Shown here in pieces: positions 56,074-64,000 of a stretch of DNA of 64,000 nucleotides. The DNA is taken from the NCBI GenBank assembly GCA_963969345.1, contig OZ017769.1:4464816-4528815 (forward strand). Direction: 5' to 3'. The DNA comes from Turbatrix aceti. Lineage: Eukaryota; Nematoda; Chromadorea; Rhabditida; Panagrolaimidae. Position 1 is the first letter of the stretch; each line of letters starts with the position of its first letter. A model generated the notes under the pieces. That model was not told where the DNA came from and made no database searches. It was given only the letters and a program-made list of their open reading frames with translations. Both the position numbers and the translations under genes were made by a program.

Positions 56074-58365
56074 GGCTTCTATTTGCCTCTGAATAAAAAA
56101 ATGATTAAGCGTGGTTAAGCAGAAATTCATGATTTTAAAAAATTCACGATGCTTGATACAAAAAAAAATTCGGGGTTGGTTGCGACTTGGAGGAGGCTCG
56201 ATAATCAAAAATAAGAAGGGAGAAGGAGTCGAGAACTATCAAATGGCGGGCCTGGCCTGCAGGCTTGTTCGCGTCGGTCGATGAAGCATCAACGACGCGA
56301 TCGACCAAATATGTATTTAAATGGAAGAAGAAAAAAACGGGCCGGACGGGAAAAGTTTTGGGGCCCTGTATCATGATGCAGACAGAAACAACGATACAGA
56401 CAAAGAAACAGACGCTGACACAGACGCTGGCGCTGTCGATGACGCTGTCGACCAACAGGGGGACATCGATGGCCAAAGGAGGAAGAAGTAAAACAAAGGC
56501 AGACTCCCCATCCATCCATCGAATCGGTGAACGGATGAAACAACAAACACAGATGGAAAAGCTGCTGCTGGATCATCCACAGCGCCAGCCCAGCGCCTGC
56601 CCACAGCGACCACGAGCGACAAACGACAGTGTTTGTCAAAAAAAAAACTGATCACCAGGCTTTGCTATCTGATTTCGTTCCTGTCCAATAAATACACAAA
56701 CAAAGCGGAGCCCGGCTAAACGGAACTCCGTCTCGTCTCGTCCGTCTGCGCCTCACCTTCTTCCGGAAGGAAGCGGGAGAAAACCGGCGACTAGTGATAA
56801 GCCAGGGGGTGCGCCGGTCGGTGGCACCCCCTTCCTCGAATATTTGGATCCAAAGACAATCTTTAACCCCTCGGGCAACAAACAAATGAATCTCGGGCTA
56901 CAGAGAAAAAGGCTTTGCAGGCCTCAAGCAACCGCGTCTTCATTAACAAGGGAGAAAAAAGAATGAAAAAAAAAAGTACTTCAAGACAAGATCGAGAAAT
57001 CGTCAACACGCCAAATGACGTGATGCCATTTGAGGCCTTCAACCGGCCACCGCCGTCAACAGCACAGCGCAGGCGCAGCGTGTGCGGGCGTCGTCAGAGG
57101 GCCCCGCAATTCACTCTCGACTCGTGAATGCGAATGTGCGGCGTTGGGCTCTGGCTGCATAGTATGCCTCCAGGGGGGACTTACACACGGGCCAGCGTAA
57201 AAACAACAAAGGGGCGGTCCGGTCCCCGGTCGGGAGTGAAAGAGAGAGAGAGGGGGCATCACGGGCTCTTTTGCTGCGTGTGCACGAACACTTGTTGCAG
57301 AAGAAGAAGAAGCAGAAGAAGAAGACAGAAATGCTTGCTTGTTGTAACAACTGCCTGGTACATAATACTCCCATCATTATGTGTGCCGGCGAAAAGGCAA
57401 AGTGGCCCCCGTTGAAGCGACGCAACGCGCATCCCAACCATCCATGAATGGAAGAAGAAAAAAAACGAAGAAGCAATGACAACCACGCAGAAAAAAATAC
57501 TAGCAAAATTATTTTTTTTTTAAAACAGCAAGACCGCAAATTGCGTGGTCCCGCTGACTTTTTCTGCTTTTCTTTCTCCGGAAAAGCAAAAAAGGGTCCA
57601 TGAAAAAGTCGCAAGAGTCTCCGGTCTTCGTCCAGCTGGTCCGGAACAAGGAAAAGGGGTACACAGTAAACAATCGTCCGTTCACGTAAGTGCTCCAGGA
57701 CACAAAAAAAGGTAATCAGCAACCAATGGTGCATGCACGTGCAACAGGTGAGTGACCCAAGTGCCGGGAGCAAGCGAGCAGGCGCTGCTTATCTATTTAC
57801 GCGAATTTTATCGAAGCATCCGTCATCCTTCATTCTTCACCGGCTGACCGACAGAAAAGACAAACAAGCGTGCCTGGGAGGGGGGCAACAAAGTTAAAAG
57901 TCTTCCTGCTACTAAGTTTTTTTTTTCGAAAAAATTTAGACTTTACGGATTCTTGGTCTCCCCTCCCCAATTTGTTTTTTTCATGCCCCAAAGCCGAAAG
58001 AAAAAAGTTGACGTCACTTGAAGATGTTGTTCGTTTGCTGGACGGATGGACGGGAGGCTTCTAATCAAACCCAACGCTAATTGCCACTCAGTCGGTCGAC
58101 TGACAAAATGGAGTCATTTTGAGTGAGGTTCGTCCTTATATGTAATAGTGCGTCATACGCGTAAACAACAACTCTCCGGGCAACAATTCCAGGGTGCCAT
58201 AGAGCCGGGGTGCATGCATGCTCGGGAATGTTCTGCGCGTATACGCGTATTTGACCACCTCGCCGAGCAGCAGTAAGCAGGAAGCGCGCGCGTCTGGTGA
58301 ATGGGCACGACGGCACGAACCCGAAGAATGATGTCATGGCGCAACCCGTTGTCCATAAAAATAGC

Positions 58366-58650
58366 CTGCTAGCCTGCTTGCTTCCCCCTCAAAGCCGTCC
58401 TATAAACAGGAAGACCAATAAACCCGGTTTTGTCGGTCGCCGGCAGAGGCACACTCATGCCTTCCGGCTCGAGAGTACCCGGCACCAGGGTATGAGAGTA
58501 CAAATGGTCCCATTGACTGTCATTTTGCCATCCTGTCATCTTCGAGGTGACGTCTATGTACTTACTTAGTTGGCGTAACAGGTAAACAAAATCAGAGCCC
58601 TTTAAAAAATCCTCAACGGTGGTATCCGTGATTATCTCCGCTAAAGGAGG
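58366..58650 (-). CDS. Weak candidate open frame, unrecognised
   Basis: After a TTCAG at about 58651-58655 (- strand) the frame reads IYPPLAEIITDTTVEDFLKG onward for about 95 codons to TAG, without an ATG near its start. A GTAAGTAC donor-like motif sits inside it near 58565, so the real exon, if any, may be only about 85 nt. Composition is protein-like but no family is recognised. Chance is a serious alternative. Confidence 0.18.
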
Positions 58651-61600
58651 ATAAATCTGAAGCACTCAACTTCGCTGACTGAAAAATGTTTCGGGGTCGT
58701 AACGTCATTTTCGACACAACCACGTGCCGCAAACTGTCAAAAAGGGAAAATTACCGTGTGTCAGACCCCAGGGATTCCCCTACACCGTGCACTTATCACG
58801 TGAAAACACAGGTTTTTCCTGCGTATGTATTTTTTGCACCCAAATTATGTTTTGTGGTCGTCAAGCGAGTGAAGTTGGCAAGTCCATAGGGAGTAAGGCA
58901 CCGCTGAGTAAAATACATAGAAAATACAAAGTTACAAAGGTACAAAGGTGCAAAGGTGCAGAGCGTGCAAAAAAGTCTAATATGACCAATGAACACTTTT
59001 ACGATGCCAGAAAGCACGACATCAAGATCAAGACATTTGGAAATGTGATCGGATGATCAGTGGGTTCACTGATCGGCACCGATCATCAAAAAAGTAGACA
59101 AACAAACAATGTTGAAAAATGAGTGAGTCATCCAACAACTGGAGTGTTGATTGTGCCAACGACGAGAGCAGGAAGGCGCAGAGTCCAAAAACCTCAAGGC
59201 AAGATAAGATGCAACCAAGCCTCTAACAAAAATTTGGATGCACTCTAGCAAAAATTCAATCCGCCACCGCAGAATAGTATGAATTGCACGTGCCATCATC
59301 TTTGACCCCGGGCGCCAATACGCACAACTGTCGCACTTCCCTGGTGCCCCTTAGGAATTTGCGGCTTGTTTACCGTCACGTGCATAAATGCCAAGTTTTT
59401 TTTTCTATTTTTGCCAGGCCGTGCAACAACTCAAGCAACACATTACTTACCGTAGAAAAAATTTCCGGCTTGGGGGTGAACTTTTTTGTTTGCGACAAAA
59501 AAAAGAACAAAGAAAGAACCCGAGTTGTCTTTTGTTGGCAAAAGAGCAAGGCGGAAGTACATAACTATGCTAAATATGCCTATTTTAGGACCAGCTGGAG
59601 TGTCGCTTTCTCTCCGTCGTGCCATTTACGCTCCCACGCACCCGGATTGTGACCGGAAGGCATCGAAAAACAAACAAGAAATAAAATTAAAAATTTATTA
59701 CTTTTTTTGGATTTGGCGCAGCACGTCATGTTCATCATCAACTTGAATCCCAAGTTAGTATGTTTTACACGAATGACACAAAAACAGAAAGGACAGGGGT
59801 GGGAAGAAGATGGATGAATGGCATGACGCCATGCTTGGGAAAAACAAATAAACAAACAAGCACGTGACCGACTCTTTCGGATTTTTTAAACTCCCTGTCT
59901 GTTCATGTTTATGGCGCGCTACGTGCTAAAAATAAAGCCTTGCAAGCCGTGTCCAGAAAAAGCAATACAAATGGCGCCGCGCCGTCCGATTGAGTGCCCG
60001 GGGGAATTTGTTGGATGCTGTGAGTACAAATCACAAAGTTCGTGGAGTAAACACAATCCGCAGTTTGGTCGCTCTCCGGGCAAAAAAAAAAGAGAGCGTA
60101 TCGTGTGGTGTGCCGCAGGGGGTTTCGACACTCAGTTTTCTATTTGTGGTCCAAAAAGAAAAATAAAAAAAGTTGCCATTACTTTGATTCTCGAGTCTAA
60201 AAGAGCTTTTGACGCTTGCACGCATACACGGGCGCCGAACATGACACCACACCGGAGTCGTCGTCGTCGAAGAGGATGACTCAAATCCCGATTGACGCAA
60301 GTCGTCATCTCAAGATTGGGTATCGTATTTTCTGGGGCCCTGGCATCCACAGAGGCACAAAAGGTCAGTCAGCATGCTTCAGAGGGTGTGAACCGTAAAC
60401 AATGGTTGTTTTTTTTGGGTTTTAGGGTTTTTGGATCCGAATGAGAAAGAAAGAAAGAAAAAAATGATTATTGCCTCACGAATGCATCTATAAACACTGC
60501 GTACGTACGGGTGTCGTCCACCCGAGCAACTAACTCAGTCTTGCGGCAATTAAAGAATAAAATGAGCTGAAAAAAATATAATGAGGCCCTGCTTACGTCA
60601 ACAAATGCAGAATGGAAAAAACCCAAAATATCATACGTAAATGCAAAAAAACAGTTGCAAAAAAAACAGCTAGTCATGTGTCTTTTGCAGTTTGCTGGTT
60701 ACGATGTTCGGTTTCGTGTGAGATCCCGTAACAGGAAACAGGAAAGGCTTACGCCCGAGGAACTTCCTGACGACGGCTTACGATAGCCGACGCCTGTGTT
60801 CAACCACGCGTATAAGAATGTCCGCACTTATGTCACAGAGAGCCGAGAATAGCAGCGTGCTTGTTATTTTAGAGTTTTATAGAAACTGACTTTTCTAAAC
60901 TAAAAAAAAAACACTCTCGCACGGTCCCCATTCACGAAAGAACGAAAACGAACCTTGAATAGAAAAAAAATATGATTTCAATTTTAAAAGTCGAGAGTGA
61001 GAAATAATCTCGTGGCAAACAAACTTATTCGACGAACTTGAAGCGACGAACAAAAACCAATTTGACGAACAAAAAAAATTGTACTGGGAACAACCCAACA
61101 ACCAAAAATCGTAACACAAATTTAAACTCATCTTGAACTACGCAGAAATGTACGAAAAAACGAACGCAACTTCCTGATAAACATGTGGAGACAATCAAGC
61201 GAGCCTATTTCCGTCTGTCAGCATGTTTACCGTTTACCGCTCGAGTCCGGACTGGCGACCACTTGGCACGGCAAGAAGAGGACTTCTAACGAAGAGATGG
61301 CAAATTATGTACGTTCTCGCTCGCTCCTGGCCGGCACACTTGTAAATATCTATCTTTTTTTAGCGCAACTTTTTTTCGAGGCCATAATGGCCGTGAACTG
61401 CGTGCGTCATCGATGACATTGACGACGGTTGGTTTCTGCAGAAGGAAAAAAAGGACGGGTTGGGTCAGTTTCCATTCATTCATTCACGTCAAAAAAAAGA
61501 AGGGGTGTGGGGGACGTATGCGGACGTAAATAACAGCCCTCGCCAAAAAAGGTTGGTCGACCTTGCGTGGCAGCACTACACAACTTTACGCGTTAATATT

Positions 61601-62855
61601 GCTGAAGATAAAAAAAAGGACTAAAAAAGGCTTCATGACGTCGCGGAGGATGACAACTCTCGAACTTTCCTGTCAGCGTCGTTTTCGATAGTCTACGGTC
61701 TGCGGGATGAAAAAGTCCTGAACTCGAGGCTTCAACGCTTAGACCGGCCCCCGCGGCTGGCAAAAGTGTTGATCAATCATTTGTCAGTCGGAGCAGCCGA
61801 CTGACTGCACTCGGTCGTCCTCGGTAGTCTTTGCACTCTGGCCTGGCCTGGACCGGGCTTGATTCTCGGATCAGGCCATTGCGATCAGGCCAGACAGAAT
61901 GAAGTCTGCAGCCGAGTGCACCCCTCCGGCGGCGGCGCGAGTGATTGAGTGGCGCGTCGCGTCCTCTCTCATCCCGTCTCATTTCATCGAAAATTGAAAC
62001 AAACAGCCTCCACCAACACCAACACCTAGATACATCCAAGCCAGCCCGGGCCAACAAAATAGACAGGATTGCTGGAATGCTCTCAAAAAAATCCCATAAA
62101 ATTTTATTGTGACAAAAAAAGTTGTTTTCTCTGTCTTTGATTTGGCAATCGAAAAGTTTTCCAAATCAAAGAAGAAACCCCAGAAAAAACCCACCCGCAT
62201 GCATATTTATGAAATTGTTTGAATTCTGCAGAATTGTAAAAAATTAATTCTTGCAAAGGAGGGAGCCCCAGGGGTGCTCACAAAAAAATGACTCGAATGG
62301 ACATGTTCCATTAAAAAATTTGTATCGATATTCATTACCCGCAATGGACAAAATCCATTAATTCTCGAAAAAAACTTTTACCCGTAAAAGACAAAATTCA
62401 AAATTTGAGAAATGGAAAATTTCTTTTATATTGAAAAGATTTTGACCCTCGAAAAAACAAAAACAGATGCAAACTAATTTGCATGTGTGTTTTAAATGAA
62501 AAATGTCCATTAAATTGAAAAGACTTATTGATAATCAAAAACAAAAACAAATGCAAAATAATTTGCAAGTGTTTGTGGCGATGGGTTTGAAAAAATGACA
62601 AAAGTCGAAAACGAGCTTTTGTTATTTTTTCTTCTTATCGTGATTCTCGGCGCGATTTTTTGCGCATTCTCGCATTATGAACTTTAAATTATAATAATTT
62701 GTTGTCGTATCGTTTTCATTCATTTTTTCATTTGTGTTTTTTTATAAGTGCTTTGCTGCTATGTTGTTTCCCTCCGTCGTATATTTTCTGCTCGCCGTTA
62801 ACGGCTGTGCTTAGCACAGTGTGCTACTTAGACAAATTGTTGATTGACTCCAACC

Positions 62856-63244
62856 ATGGTAAGAATTCTGCTCGAGTAATATTTACTGTTTGGGGTTTGC
62901 ATGACATGTGTTTTTCTAACAAAACCGTATAGTCGTCAGTTGGCAATGTTGTGGTTTTGATTCTGCGTGTTGTTAGTATTTTGAGGTTGGCGTTTGAGTT
63001 TTGGGAAGAATAGGTTGATGACGATTGGATGAAGATTTGTTGATTACGGCGTTTCAAAACTGCATGCGTTGCCAAAGCACTACTATACAACTTGTTAGAA
63101 AAACACATGTCATGCACCTCAAGACCATTTTTTTCATGAAGTATTTTCATTTTTTAGGATGCCAATGTTATTGCCGCCGCCGAAATCGACATCTTCGGAA
63201 TCGTCCTCAAGCTTCTCTCTCGTCGAATCAATCAGATCAAGTGA
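62856..63244 (+). CDS. Candidate spliced microprotein or first exons of a gene running right
   Basis: An ATG in good context (CAACCATG) is cut directly by a GTAAGAAT donor at 62859. A TTCATTTTTTAG acceptor ends at 63157, and the following frame reads DANVIAAAEIDIFGIVLKLL, then SRRINQIK and TGA at 63242-63244. This gives 29 residues with an amphipathic or short hydrophobic middle. The exon has the GC and codon bias of true exons in this window. A GTGACT at 63241 could instead be a donor, making this the start of a longer gene. Unrecognised. Confidence 0.3.
62898..63116. repeat. Perfect 25-bp inverted repeat, arms 169 bp apart
   Basis: The left arm 62898-62922 starts TGCATGACATGTG and ends TTCTAACAA; the right arm 63092-63116 is its exact reverse complement, with partial pairing continuing inward (CGTATAG against CTATACAA). 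It lies in the putative intron of the 62856-63244 candidate. It may be a small MITE or a transcribed hairpin. Confidence 0.6.
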
Positions 63245-64000
63245 CTGTTCGCTCGACAACGTAATTTTTTGTCTGTTTGAATGTAATTTATTGTTTATAT
63301 GTATGATATCGTTGGTAAATAGAAGTGGCATACTGTAGCAAAACGCGTGGGTGGAATGGGATCAGAGCAGAACGAATTCGCAGCGAAAGAATATTCATGA
63401 CACTTTGCCAAGCTTTGGGGAATGGACATTGTCTTTCAAGGATAATGGACTTTATCTATTGAACCCGAGGGAATGGACTTGTCTATTATTGCATGAAACG
63501 ATTGACATGTCCATTACTTGGGATTGACATTTCAATTACCGGTGAATATCATTTTTTTGTGAGTGGGATGCATGCATTATTGCGAAGAAGAAGAAAAAGA
63601 AGAAACCCCCCGCACGTGAGTCAGGCATGCTCGGGCCCAACCAAGCAAGCGCGTATTCGACTAACAAACACCAGGAAGAAAAACGGTAAATTAAAAATTG
63701 TCCTGGGATTAAAAAATGTCCTGGTCCAGATCCTGGTGGATAACGTGACTTCTGAGAAGTGCAAAAACCACTGAAAAATGCATAAAAAATTGTACAGAAC
63801 CCCGGGTCCATATTTTGGCTTTTCCAGATTTCCAGGTTTCCAGGTCGCGTCATGTCAGTCAGTGGCCCCCCCTAAAAGGACCTCACCTGTAAACACCCCA
63901 GACGTTTTATGTTTTATGATATTTTTGATTTGTGGGGTGTCATTTACGACTTGAAAGCCTTATTCACGGGCTCTGAGGTCGTCCAGAAAGTTTGCATGAC

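Larger units (their letters stand above)
56089..64000. other. Gene-poor region upstream of TENT5
   Basis: Open frames here are short, overlap on both strands and lack conserved features. It contains GAAGAA runs (57300-57335), ACAAAGGT/GCAAAGGT tandems (58930-58965), scattered AATGGAC motifs (62290-62370 and 63355-63525) and an inverted repeat (62898-63116). TENT5 5' UTR exons and promoter should lie somewhere here. Two weak gene candidates are listed separately. Confidence 0.5.

Overview
The window is eukaryotic nuclear DNA, most likely from a nematode. Exons are GC-rich. Introns are strongly AT-rich and end almost without exception in a polypyrimidine TTTTCAG-type acceptor, and several introns are only 47-61 bp. 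Three of the five gene models have an AG acceptor 8-15 nt before the start codon, as expected of spliced-leader trans-splicing. No spliced-leader RNA gene, tRNA or rRNA was seen, so the phylum remains an inference; another ecdysozoan such as a tardigrade is not excluded.

Layout. (1) 337-19616, + strand: the last 16 exons seen (3,353 residues, open on the left) of a BLTP1/KIAA1109/Tweek-type bridge-like lipid transfer protein. (2) 19617-21840: a short convergent intergenic stretch in which the gene 3' ends have been partly duplicated. (3) 43506-21841, - strand: a complete LRP1-type giant endocytic receptor. Its 19 coding exons join in frame to 5,055 residues, with LDL-receptor class A (LA) clusters of about 3, 8, 10 and 12, eight YWTD-type propellers, a membrane-proximal EGF array, one transmembrane helix and a cytoplasmic tail. 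A small mucin-like, probably GPI-anchored protein gene lies on the + strand inside one of its introns (30084-30485). (4) 43518-50980: gene-poor sequence upstream of both LRP1 and the next gene. (5) 50992-51844, + strand: a three-exon, Ly6-like, GPI-anchored secreted protein. (6) 56073-53468, - strand: a two-exon TENT5/FAM46 non-canonical poly(A) polymerase, convergent with the Ly6 gene. (7) 56089-64000: gene-poor, with weak candidates only (a spliced microprotein at 62856-63244 and an open frame near 58370-58650).

The introns are loaded with repeats that explain most of their length: a GTTCG-rich palindromic family (at least eight copies, in introns of both giant genes and once between genes), two TTAA-flanked long-inverted-repeat elements placed back to back, a second inverted-repeat family, a GGGTACCCGAA-type family, a probable solo LTR and a 51-bp tandem array. 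BLTP1 and LRP1 both act in lipid handling (bulk lipid transfer at membrane contacts, and lipoprotein endocytosis), but their convergence here may be chance.

All exon boundaries come from reading splice motifs by eye. Each chosen junction keeps the codon phase, and exon lengths for both giant genes sum to whole codons.
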